The notes under the pieces are model-generated. The model made no database searches. It was not told the DNA's origin and worked only from the letters and a program-made list of their open reading frames with translations. Of a stretch of DNA of 22,360 bases, positions 1 through 8,700 are shown in pieces. The stretch comes from Verrucomicrobia bacterium UBA673 (GTDB taxonomy: Bacteria > Verrucomicrobiota > Verrucomicrobiia > Limisphaerales > UBA1096): assembly GCA_002299785.1 (NCBI GenBank), contig DBNL01000132.1, positions 5,652 through 28,011 on the forward strand. The letters run 5' to 3'. A program made the position numbers and the translations under genes. Within the stretch, counting starts at the first letter, position 1; each line of letters opens with the position of its first letter.

Positions 1-887
1 GGCCGGAACGATTCAAGCGAGTGATCTGTTCCCTTCTTGGAGAATTCCTTGAAGTGCACGTTGCGGATACGCCGTCCAAGAATGCGAATCCAGTGCTCCG
101 GAAACTGGAATAGCATAATGTTGCCAGTGTCGAAATGCACCTGAACATATTCACTGCCAAACCCGTCGACGAACCGGATCATCTCCTCCGGCGAGAGCAG
201 GTAGCCGTTGAAGAAAATGTTCTCCATGTTCAGGTGAACCTTCAGTTTCTCGGCCCTGGGCAGCAGTTTCCCGATAGCGGCCCTGGCGCGCTGGTCACAG
301 ACGTCGTTTGGTGTTGGATCGTGATCCTCTCGCCAAGGCATGTGCACCGCGCCGGGCACCACGAGCAGATTTTCCGTACCCAGATGGTGGGCAGCCTCGG
401 TCATCAACCCTGCTAGTTCCATCCCGCGCGCTCGCTCGGCGGGATCGTTGCTCGTCAGCGGGTACGGCCAAAACAAAAACGAGCACAACCCGCTGATTGC
501 GATACCTATGTCGTCGGCCATCTTCCGGATTTTCCGGTAATCGTTCGGGCCGTGCTTGGGCGACAGGTCGTTTTCAAGGTCGTAGTTAAGCTCGATGCCG
601 TCGAATCCTGCGTCCTTGGCCAACTGTAGGCACTCGCGCAGGTTCATACGATCCGGATACGGGAACGCCCATTGGTTGATCGACTTTTTCATGCCGTATC
701 GCTTGGGCGAGGCTTTCCGTGAGTCCTTCGCAGGCTGGGCGGCGGCAGAGGTCGTTCCGGCGGCAGCCAGGCCACCGACACCCATGGCCAACTTGAAGGC
801 GGAGCGACGGGACAATTCGTTGCCGGCCGGAGCGGGCTTGCCCCACGGGGCGGTCAGTTTCGGGGGCGGGTCGTTTTGCGATGGCAT
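1..887 (-). CDS. Sugar phosphate isomerase/epimerase-type TIM barrel protein, Tat-exported, partial at the left edge
   Basis: The reading frame opens at ATG 887-885 and runs off the window with no stop (295 codons visible). The N-terminus has a twin-arginine stretch (SRRSAF, residues 26-31) followed by an Ala/Gly-rich hydrophobic segment, which suggests Tat export. The rest looks like an AP-endonuclease-2/xylose-isomerase-type TIM barrel: SINQWAF near residue 69, GFDGIEL near 94, NMENIF near 220 with Glu222, HFDTGN near 251 with Asp253, and NVHFKEF near 276. The acidic residues and His278 are likely metal ligands by family analogy. Proteins of this kind act on ketoses or keto-acids; the substrate is unknown. 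It is the last visible gene of a minus-strand run. No Shine-Dalgarno is seen before the ATG (cagctcc). The family is fairly certain, the reaction is not. Confidence 0.82.
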   Translation of the reverse strand, partial: MPSQNDPPPKLTAPWGKPAPAGNELSRRSAFKLAMGVGGLAAAGTTSAAAQPAKDSRKASPKRYGMKKSINQWAFPYPDRMNLRECLQLAKDAGFDGIELNYDLENDLSPKHGPNDYRKIRKMADDIGIAISGLCSFLFWPYPLTSNDPAERARGMELAGLMTEAAHHLGTENLLVVPGAVHMPWREDHDPTPNDVCDQRARAAIGKLLPRAEKLKVHLNMENIFFNGYLLSPEEMIRFVDGFGSEYVQVHFDTGNIMLFQFPEHWIRILGRRIRNVHFKEFSKKGTDHSLESFR

Positions 888-1002
888 GGAGCTGAATTGT
901 GTTCGGGGTTACGGAACAATATTCTCCAACGCCGTTCGCCTGGAAGCAAGGGTAATCACACATCCCCAGCCGCTTGGTCTAGTCTGGCAAAGCGGTGTAC
1001 GG

Positions 1003-1095
1003 TCAGAGCGCCTTGTGCGGTGCGTCGCAACAGGAGGTTCCCAAGACTGTGGCGTTGCCGCCGGCTTGCAGGAATTGTCGCCGGTTGAGTTCCAT
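1003..1095 (-). CDS. 30-residue orphan Tat signal peptide reading frame (possible gene remnant)
   Basis: ATG 1095-1093 overlaps the stop of the upstream membrane-protein gene (TGATG), which usually allows translational coupling. The product begins MELNRRQFLQAGGNATVLG: a textbook twin-arginine motif (NRRQFLQ) and a hydrophobic stretch. It then reads TSCC and ends at TGA 1005-1003 after 30 residues. No mature domain follows in this frame, and the other two frames downstream also give no recognisable continuation before the epimerase gene. It may be the surviving 5' end of a deleted Tat-exported protein, or a real micropeptide. The signal motif is directly visible; expression is inference. Confidence 0.5.
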   Translation of the reverse strand: MELNRRQFLQAGGNATVLGTSCCDAPHKAL

Positions 1096-1814
1096 CATTC
1101 TTCTGGCTTGGGGCGGGACGGTCGGCGTGGTCGGCGTGGTCGTTGGCTTGGTTTATTTTCTGAGTCGCCGCTGGGGATTTGACTGCGCTGGAGGCGTGAG
1201 CTTCGCGGGGAGTCGTCATCCAGCTTGGCCACCGACTCGGATGCAGAAGATTTCCTTGGGGGGCGGCTACCACCCCGGCCTCTGCTACGATCATTGCTGC
1301 GGTCATTGCCGCGTCCGGAGAGCGATGTGACGAACGCGCCGCAGCCGCTGATGATGCCCCACGGCAAAATGACGAACCAACCGGCGAACGGCAGCAGATA
1401 ACAGAAGTTGAGTACCCAGCCGCCACGCCAGACACGCCTCCAGTTCTGACTCTGGTCGCCCGGCACGGGGAGGCCGAGACCGATCAACTGGCACAGACCG
1501 GCCGAGCCGATGGCTCCGAGCATCAGTGGCACGACACCGATCACTAAGCCAATGCCGTTGGAGATGTTGAAGGTATCGCCATCTTTTTGGTCCAGCCAGA
1601 CGAGGCTTTGGCCCAGCCAGACGAAGCCGATAAGGAATGTTGGCACAATGACGGCCAAGCCGATCAACGTGGTGCGGATGGGGGTTTTGTAGCGGTCTCT
1701 CGCCTGGCCAACCATGCGTGGAAAAAGTGCCGTTCCAAAAAGCCAATAGGCCTGAAAAACAAGCATCACGCCAAGAATTACCAGAAAGACTGTCAGTACG
1801 GTAGCAATAGTCAT
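1095..1814 (-). CDS. Small polytopic membrane protein with a basic Arg/Ser/Pro-rich tail
   Basis: This 239-residue protein is not recognised as a named family. Residues 1-170 hold about four hydrophobic segments (roughly 3-30, 48-72, 86-112 and 135-160) that should span the inner membrane. Residues 170-239 are a low-complexity, highly charged tail rich in Arg, Ser, Pro and Asp (RGRGGSRPP, then PRRPRRPSRP near the end), probably disordered. Part of the tail is encoded by a 9-bp tandem repeat (TCGGCGTGG twice on the plus strand at 1122-1139). It starts 46 bp after the aminotransferase stop, with no Shine-Dalgarno, and its stop overlaps the next ATG. The tail could bind nucleic acid or another anionic partner, but that is a guess. 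Confidence 0.75.
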   Translation of the reverse strand: MTIATVLTVFLVILGVMLVFQAYWLFGTALFPRMVGQARDRYKTPIRTTLIGLAVIVPTFLIGFVWLGQSLVWLDQKDGDTFNISNGIGLVIGVVPLMLGAIGSAGLCQLIGLGLPVPGDQSQNWRRVWRGGWVLNFCYLLPFAGWFVILPWGIISGCGAFVTSLSGRGNDRSNDRSRGRGGSRPPRKSSASESVAKLDDDSPRSSRLQRSQIPSGDSENKPSQRPRRPRRPSRPKPEE

Positions 1815-1860
1815 CGCGGGGGGAAGCTACACGAACTGATTGAAAATGTTACCAAAAAAA

Positions 1861-2763
1861 TCAATTCAGAACCGGCTCGGCCTCGGCGGCGACGCATTGG
1901 TCGAAAAGTTCAGCCAAGCGCCAAGTCGTTGTGCCGGCGTTACCAGCGCCGATCGGCCGGCCATCGACATGCGTGACCGGCGCGAGTTCGCCCATCGTGC
2001 CGGTGCAGAAAAGCTCGTCAGCGCGGTACACCTCGGTGAGGGAGATGTCGCGCACCTCGTACGGGATGTCGTTGTCGAGGCAGAGGCCCAGGACGACTTC
2101 GCGGGTGATGCCTTCCGGACAGGCGACGAGGCGACTCGTCGTCACGGTTCCGTTCTCGACGATGAATAGGTGCGTGGCGTTCGTCTCGGCGACAAAGCCG
2201 CGTGAGTCGAGCATCAGCGCGTCGTCGGCTCCGGCGTGGTTGGCCTCAATTTTGGCGAGGATGGACTGGATCAAATTGCAGTGGTGAATCTTCGGATCGA
2301 GCACGTCGGGCGATGGGCGGCGGACACTCGAAGTGATGAGGTTCAGGCCGGTTTTGTCGTACACGGGCGACTTGTGTTCGGCGAGTACGATCAGCGTCGG
2401 GCCGGCGGTGTTGAGGCGCGGGTCCATGCCGGATGTGAGCTTGACGCCGCGCGTCAGCGTGAGCCGGATGTGCGCGTTGTCGGTCATGTTGTTTGCCTCG
2501 AGGGTGCGCTTGATTTCCTTCGTAATGGCTTCCGCCGACGGAATCTCTGCGAAAGCCAGCGCGAGCGCCGAGCTGCGGAGTCGCTCGAGGTGCTTGGCCA
2601 GGCGGAAGATTTTGCCGTCGTAAACGCGCAGCCCCTCCCACACGGCGTCACCGCCCTGCACGGCAGAGTCGAACGGGCTGATGCCGGCCTCGTCGCGGTG
2701 CAGCAGTTTGCCGTTGATGTTGATCAGCAGGTCGCGGTTTTTCTCGTTGAATTTTTGAAGCAT
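1861..2763 (-). CDS. Class IV PLP-dependent aminotransferase, branched-chain aminotransferase-like
   Basis: The 300-residue product has the fold-type IV signatures. FDSAVQGGDAVWEGLR lies near residues 31-46, and Lys158 (DPKIHHCN) is the expected Schiff-base lysine. Glu193 (FVAETNATH) is the expected PLP pyridine-nitrogen partner, and TGTMGELAPV lies near 254-263. Family members transfer the amino group of branched-chain or D-amino acids to 2-oxoglutarate in the cytoplasm. The closest match I recall is the C-terminal half of the plant branched-chain-aminotransferase-like proteins (Arabidopsis At3g05190 type), not canonical IlvE. It starts 6 bp after the stop of the sulfotransferase-like gene, whose relative is the N-terminal half of the same plant proteins. 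Substrate specificity is not established. Confidence 0.9.
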   Translation of the reverse strand: MLQKFNEKNRDLLININGKLLHRDEAGISPFDSAVQGGDAVWEGLRVYDGKIFRLAKHLERLRSSALALAFAEIPSAEAITKEIKRTLEANNMTDNAHIRLTLTRGVKLTSGMDPRLNTAGPTLIVLAEHKSPVYDKTGLNLITSSVRRPSPDVLDPKIHHCNLIQSILAKIEANHAGADDALMLDSRGFVAETNATHLFIVENGTVTTSRLVACPEGITREVVLGLCLDNDIPYEVRDISLTEVYRADELFCTGTMGELAPVTHVDGRPIGAGNAGTTTWRLAELFDQCVAAEAEPVLN

Positions 2764-2769
2764 GATTTT

Positions 2770-3516
2770 TCAGGCCGTGATGCGGTGCGGATAAAGCTGT
2801 TCGTAAATCTCGCTGCATTGCTCGAGCACTTCGGAGAGCGAGTCGGGCACCGATTCGTCTTTCGGCCTATAAGCGCGCCAGCCGGTGCTGGTTTCGACTT
2901 CCGGATACCAGTGCTTGGCCCAGATGCCGTCCGACTTGCGGGCACCCTGCGGCCACTCGAGCATGGTATCGGTGAAAGCAACTCCAAGCCGTTTGCACAA
3001 AGCGCTCAACATGCCGCGGGGATCGCGCAACACGTCGGTCGAGTCGATCACCGGCGGCACCGTGCCGGTCAACTCGCGAACGTGGTTGAACAGCCCGAGT
3101 TGCTGCGGTAGAGCGGTGTCGGCCAGCGTCGGGTTGGGGAGTTTCTTCATCAGCGACGTGAGCATCTCGCGCGGCTCGCGAATGAGGAAACAGTTCGCCA
3201 CCTGTCCAAGCCAGTCGAGGCCGATGCTCGGCAGCATGTGGTGGCACATCTGTTTTTGATAGAAAATCGTCCTGCCCTCCGGGATCGGGCCGGTGAGCCA
3301 AGCGGCGACCTTCTTCCAGTCAGCCTCGTACCGCTCGATGATCTCGGCGGCCATGGCGTGTGGTAGTCTGGTTTCGCGCAGGTAATGCGCGTAAAGCGGC
3401 TCGTCGACGACGAAGGTGTCTGGCCGGTTACCCCACGCACGCATGAGTGCGGTGGAGATGTTGCGCGGCCCGCACCACATAGCCAAGTGGAGCGGCGTTA
3501 AATTTGAATCATTCAT
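2770..3516 (-). CDS. Sulfotransferase-like P-loop protein paired with the aminotransferase
   Basis: I chose the ATG at 3516 because the frame extended to 3603 would overlap the upstream gene and adds no family sequence; this gives 248 residues. MWCGPRNISTALM (residues 13-25) is a P-loop-like 5'-phosphosulfate binding loop of the sulfotransferase superfamily, followed by VVDEPLYAHYL near 37-47. LIREPREMLTSL resembles the 3'-phosphate binding segment, and VIDSTDVLRDP comes later. Database relatives are often labelled sulfotransferase family or, misleadingly, branched-chain aminotransferase, because plants fuse this domain to a class IV aminotransferase. Actual sulfonate transfer is unproven. 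The gene is 47 bp downstream of the DJ-1-type gene and 6 bp upstream of the aminotransferase, so co-transcription is very likely. No Shine-Dalgarno is visible. Confidence 0.85.
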   Translation of the reverse strand: MNDSNLTPLHLAMWCGPRNISTALMRAWGNRPDTFVVDEPLYAHYLRETRLPHAMAAEIIERYEADWKKVAAWLTGPIPEGRTIFYQKQMCHHMLPSIGLDWLGQVANCFLIREPREMLTSLMKKLPNPTLADTALPQQLGLFNHVRELTGTVPPVIDSTDVLRDPRGMLSALCKRLGVAFTDTMLEWPQGARKSDGIWAKHWYPEVETSTGWRAYRPKDESVPDSLSEVLEQCSEIYEQLYPHRITA

Positions 3517-3563
3517 CAAGTGAGAGAACGTATGGGTGCCAGCCGTTTTTGCAAGCCAAGCGG

Positions 3564-4142
3564 TCAGTTGGCATCGCGGGCCGCGTCGAGGAGCTTCATC
3601 CACGCGCCCATGTAGTAGCCGTGATCCCAGAACGTGCGGCCACTGACAAGGTTGCCATCGATCACGCAGGGTTCATCTACAAACGTGCCGCCGCATACCT
3701 CGAGGTCGAACCTGGCCTTGGGCACCGTGGCCATGCGGCGCCCTTTCACACAATCGGCACGTGCGGGAATTTCCACGCCGTGGCACACGCTGGCAATGGG
3801 GGCGTTCTTTTCAAAAAAGTAGCGCGTGATACGCAGCAAATCGTCGTCCTCGCGAATGTATTCCGGCGCGCGGCCGCCGCTGAAAAAAATACCAAGATAC
3901 TCCTCCGGCTTGACGTCCATGAACGCGATCGCTGCCGGCATCGTGTAGCCTTCCCATTCCTTGGTGATCGTCCAGCCCGGTTTGTTTTGGTGCATCACCA
4001 TTTGATAATCGCGCTTTTCCGGTGCTGCCAGTACCGGCTCGTAGCCACCCTCGATCAGGCGGAAGTACGGATACATCGTGTCCACCGTCTCGGCGGCATC
4101 CCCAAAAATTATCAGGACTTTAGGCTTGGATTCTTCACTCAT
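3564..4142 (-). CDS. DJ-1/PfpI family protein (class I glutamine amidotransferase-like)
   Basis: The 192-residue product spans one full DJ-1/PfpI domain. The opening strand VLIIFGDAAETVD holds the conserved Glu18. FFSGGRAPEYIR lies near residues 86-97, and the nucleophile elbow ASVCHGVEI gives Cys120-His121. Family members include glyoxalase III/deglycase, chaperone and protease-like enzymes, all cytoplasmic and all using this cysteine; which activity applies here cannot be told. It is the first gene of the minus-strand run and is divergent from nrdB. A promoter candidate lies so close upstream that the mRNA would be nearly leaderless. Confidence 0.9.
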   Translation of the reverse strand: MSEESKPKVLIIFGDAAETVDTMYPYFRLIEGGYEPVLAAPEKRDYQMVMHQNKPGWTITKEWEGYTMPAAIAFMDVKPEEYLGIFFSGGRAPEYIREDDDLLRITRYFFEKNAPIASVCHGVEIPARADCVKGRRMATVPKARFDLEVCGGTFVDEPCVIDGNLVSGRTFWDHGYYMGAWMKLLDAARDAN

Positions 4143-4152
4143 GGTCGACCGC

Positions 4153-4182
4153 GATATAACCCTTTTTCGAGCGCATTTTCAA
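4153..4182 (-). promoter_or_regulatory. Candidate promoter for the DJ-1 gene run
   Basis: On the minus strand, TTGAAA (plus 4177-4182; 5 of 6 to the -35 consensus) lies 18 bp from TATATC (plus 4153-4158; 4 of 6 to the -10 consensus). Transcription would start near 4146, only a few bases before the ATG at 4142. This would be an almost leaderless mRNA, which agrees with the lack of a Shine-Dalgarno. Pattern match only. Confidence 0.4.
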
Positions 4183-4271
4183 TGCCAATTGCTCACTCGA
4201 AGACGCGGAGGAAAAACAGGAAATTTATTTCACACCTGCGCCTGACTTTATTTTCATGGTTGGGCTAATTT

Positions 4272-4293
4272 GGATTGAGTTATCTTTCAATCC
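4272..4293. repeat. Perfect 7-bp inverted repeat (hairpin or operator)
   Basis: GGATTGA at 4272-4278 is followed after 8 bases by TCAATCC at 4287-4293. GGCTAA occurs on both sides (4263-4268 and 4298-4303) as a direct repeat. No T-run follows, so it is not an obvious terminator. It could be a protein-binding site or a structured leader. Confidence 0.35.
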
Positions 4294-4445
4294 GGGAGGC
4301 TAAATGGGTTAGAGAGCTAAGTTGGGAACCGCTTAAGGAAAAGTATTTGAATGGGTAAAGAGGGGCTGAATTGCGGTGAATATGATGTGAATGAAGGGTT
4401 CAACAAGAAAGTCGTGAAAAAAGCGTCATATAAGCTGAAAATCAT

Positions 4446-4474
4446 TTGACGAGGTGGCCGGAGAAGGCTACAAA
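4446..4474 (+). promoter_or_regulatory. Candidate sigma70-type promoter for nrdB-nrdA
   Basis: TTGACG (4446-4451, 5 of 6 to the -35 consensus) is spaced 17 bp from TACAAA (4469-4474, 4 of 6 to the -10 consensus). The -10 lies inside the first NrdR-box-like site (4465-4480), the arrangement expected for NrdR repression. The leader would be about 135 bases. Pattern match only. Confidence 0.4.
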
Positions 4475-4512
4475 TTGTGCTCCTTTTTTACTACAACCAC
4501 AAAATGTAGTGT
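4465..4512 (+). promoter_or_regulatory. Tandem NrdR-box-like sites upstream of nrdB
   Basis: Against the NrdR consensus ACACWATATATWGTGT, the 16-mer at 4497-4512 (CCACAAAATGTAGTGT) matches 13 of 16 and the one at 4465-4480 (AGGCTACAAATTGTGC) matches 11 of 16. Their starts are 32 bp apart, which is the three-helical-turn spacing typical of NrdR box pairs. NrdR is the conserved ATP-cone repressor of ribonucleotide reductase operons. The position directly upstream of nrdB and over a promoter candidate supports the call; the first box alone would be weak. Confidence 0.6.
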
Positions 4513-4615
4513 TTTTTAAGGGTTTTAAGCTGAAAGCACTATTAAGGCGGTTATGACGTCTTATGACTGAAACAGGATTTTAAGCTGAGATAATAACCGA
4601 TTTTTTAAAAGTTAA

Positions 4616-5698
<1,083 letters not shown>

Positions 5699-5734
5699 TT
5701 TTAATCAGCAACCCAAACCAAACAGAACCCGGAC

Positions 5735-8700
5735 ATGGCAATCAGCAAGATTACATTTGAGGAGGATGAAGCGATCAAGCGCATGGCGACTACGCAGGAA
5801 GCGCCATCCCGTTACAAATGGGACGAGTCTCTTAGTGGAGACGATTCGATGGATAATAGTCTCCGGCTTCGCGCGAATGACGGTGAAAGCGATATCGCGC
5901 TGGGTGACATTGCCAACACGGTCGGCAACGCCTTGGCCAAATTGATGATGTCCAAGGGTGAGGAGGATGTTTTCACCCCTCAAAACAGGGACTTTGTGGC
6001 TAAGGTGGCCCGCACGGTCGGCGAGCGGTTTCAGGTGAATGAGCCTGGCCAAGCGGAGAGCTCAAGGCTGTCCGAGACGGATTTGTATCGGGGTATCGAG
6101 CGGGTTTTGATCGAGAACAACGCGCACGATGTGGCCCGCAGCCTGGTGATTGACACGGCTCGCAACGTGGCCCAGTCGAACGAAAAAATCAGCGTCCGGT
6201 TAATCCGCCGCAACAAGCAGGTTGTCAGCTGGAATGAAAACAAAATAGAGATTGCGATTCGCAAGGCCTTCCTTTCGCAGCAGAAAGATAGCGCGCTGGC
6301 GGTGCTGGTTACCCAGTCAGTGACAGGCCGAGTGAGGGATGCCGGCCAGGCGTTCATACATATCGAGGAGGTTCAGGACATTGTCCAGGAGGAATTAATG
6401 AAGGCTGGTCACTACAAGGTGGCCGAGGCTTATATTTTATATCGTTCACAGCGTTCGCTGCAGCGCGCCGATGAACTTGTTACGAGCGAAAGTGAAGCGG
6501 GGCCGACAGACGCTAAGCAGCAGGAGTTGCTCCTCATCACGCAACCCGATGGCAGCTCTCTATTTTGGAATGGGGAGGATCTGCTCGAGCGCATCAAGTA
6601 CGCGAGCATCGACCTCGGCCTTACTCTGAGCGAAGAGCAGATCGAGACCGAGTTACGCCGTTCACTTTTTAGCGAGATGTCTGTGGTGGAATTGCAGGCA
6701 ACAATCCTCCTGAACGCCAAGGCGCTGATGGAGCGCGACGCTGACTTTGCGAGGTTCGCCGGCCGGTTGCTCTGCACTTATATTTACGAGGAGGTACTCG
6801 ACTGGGACATCCTTCGCGACGGTGTCGGCGCGTTGAAAGAAGCTCACGCCCGGTATCTGCCCAAGTACCTGCGGCACGGCGTGGAGATCAAGCGTCTCAG
6901 TCCTGACTTGCTGCAGTATGACACAGAGAAACTGGGCGCGGCGCTCGATCCCTCCGCCGACTTGGAGTTTGATTATCTTGGCATCCAGACGCTTTACGAT
7001 CGTTATCTGATTGTCGATCGCACCAACACCGGCGATGAGGAGAGCCGAATAGAGACACCGCAACTGTTTTGGATGCGTGTCTCCATGGGTCTGTTTCACA
7101 ACGAGGTGGATAACAAGGAGGAACGGGCTGTTTCGCTATATAACCTTTATAAAAACCGGCGATTCTGCTCGTCCACCCCGACGCTGTTCAACTCCGGTAC
7201 GCCGCATTCACAGTTGTCTTCCTGCTACCTGTACTGGGTGGATGACTCGATCGAGGGTATCATGGAGCGTGGTATCACAGAGAACGCCTACCTCTCCAAA
7301 TGGGCCGGTGGCCTGGGCGGCAGTTGGACGTCGGTTCGCGGAATGGGCGGCCACATTCAGGGCACCAACGGCAAGAGCCAAGGCGTTATTCCATTCCTGA
7401 AATTGCACAACGACTTGTTGGTAGCGGTCAATCAGGGCGGCAAGCGACGGGGCAGTGGTTGTGCTTATCTCGAGACATGGCATAACGACATTGGCGAGTT
7501 TCTCGAGTTACGTAAAAACACCGGTGACGACCGCCGGCGTACGCACGACATGAACACAGCCAACTGGGTTCCCGACCTGTTCATGAAGCGGATGGAAGCG
7601 CGCGAGGACTGGACACTTTTTTGCTCCAGCGACGCACCGGATTTGCACGAGACTTATGGCAGGGATTTCGAGGAACGATACCTCGCATACGAGGCCAAGG
7701 CGGAGCGTGGCGAAATGAGCAGCGAGAAAGTTCCTGCCATCGATTTGTGGAAGCGCATGCTGCAGATGATCTTCGAGACGGGCCATCCGTGGATCACGTT
7801 CAAGGACGCCTGCAACGTCCGCAGCCCGCAGGATCATGCTGGGGTCATCCACAGTTCCAACCTCTGCACCGAGATCACGCTCAACACCGGCAGAGACGAG
7901 ACGGCTGTCTGCAACCTGGGCTCGGTCGTACTCGACAATCATCTTACCGAGAGCGGCGAACTTGACTTGGCCAAGCTGAGGGAAACAATTCGCATCGCTG
8001 TGCGCGCGCTGGATAACGTCATCGACATCAACTTTTATCCGACGCAACCGGCCCGGAACGCGAACCTGCGCCACCGGCCTATTGGGCTAGGCGTGATGGG
8101 GTTGCAAAACGCGCTTTACCAAAAAGGCGTGCCGTTTGCCTCCGAGGAGGCGGTGGAGTTCAACGACGAGTTTATGGAGGCGATAGCCTATTTTGCCTAC
8201 GAGGCGTCAAGCGACTTAGCCCAGGAAAAGGGGCGCTATGAAAGTTACGAAGGCTCCAAGTGGGATCGTGGTCTACTGCCGCCGGACACGGTCGATTTGC
8301 TCGAGCAGGAGCGAGGCCAAGCGGTGGATTTGCCGCGCGGCGGCAGGATGGACTGGGAACCCATCCGTCAAAAAATCGCCAGCCAGGGCATGCGGAACAG
8401 CAACGTGCTGGCCATCGCGCCGACGGCGACCATCTCCAATATCATGGGTACCTCACCCTGCATCGAGCCGCTCTACAAGAATCTTTATGTGAAGAGCAAC
8501 TTGTCTGGCGACTTCATCGTGCTGAATCGCCACTTGGTAAACGCCCTCAAGGGCAGGGGACTTTGGAACGAGGACATGATGAACAAGCTAAAGTATCTCG
8601 ACGGTGACTTGCACGACATCGCCGAACTGCCGAACGAGCTGAAGCAGCTTTACGCCACGGCGTTTGACGTCGACCCGATGCTGATGATCGCTGCCGCTGC

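Larger units (their letters stand above)
4143..4615. promoter_or_regulatory. Divergent AT-rich control region between the DJ-1 and nrdB genes
   Basis: I see no coding potential in these 473 bp. They contain a promoter candidate for each side, two NrdR-box-like sites, three copies of TAAGCTGA (4431-4438, 4526-4533, 4581-4588), a short TTATGAC direct repeat (4551-4557 and 4561-4567) and a hairpin at 4272-4293. The composition is clearly more AT-rich than the flanking genes. These elements are listed separately where they can be supported. Confidence 0.7.

Noticed and set aside
2236..3111. Long plus-strand open frame (291 codons) opposite the aminotransferase and sulfotransferase-like genes
   Set aside because: It crosses two convincing minus-strand genes and their junction and shows no family motif; GC-rich antisense frames of this kind are common.
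3517..3603. Upstream extension of the sulfotransferase-like gene to an ATG at 3603
   Set aside because: The extra 29 residues overlap the end of the DJ-1 gene and resemble nothing in the family; ATG 3516 places the P-loop at the usual distance.
3504..4268. Plus-strand open frame (254 codons) opposite the DJ-1 gene
   Set aside because: The DJ-1 gene has a complete domain with its nucleophile cysteine; the opposite frame has no recognisable content.
4143..4615. Riboswitch (such as a cobalamin type) upstream of nrdB
   Set aside because: I find no conserved riboswitch core; the sites fit NrdR boxes better, and the class I enzyme does not need cobalamin.
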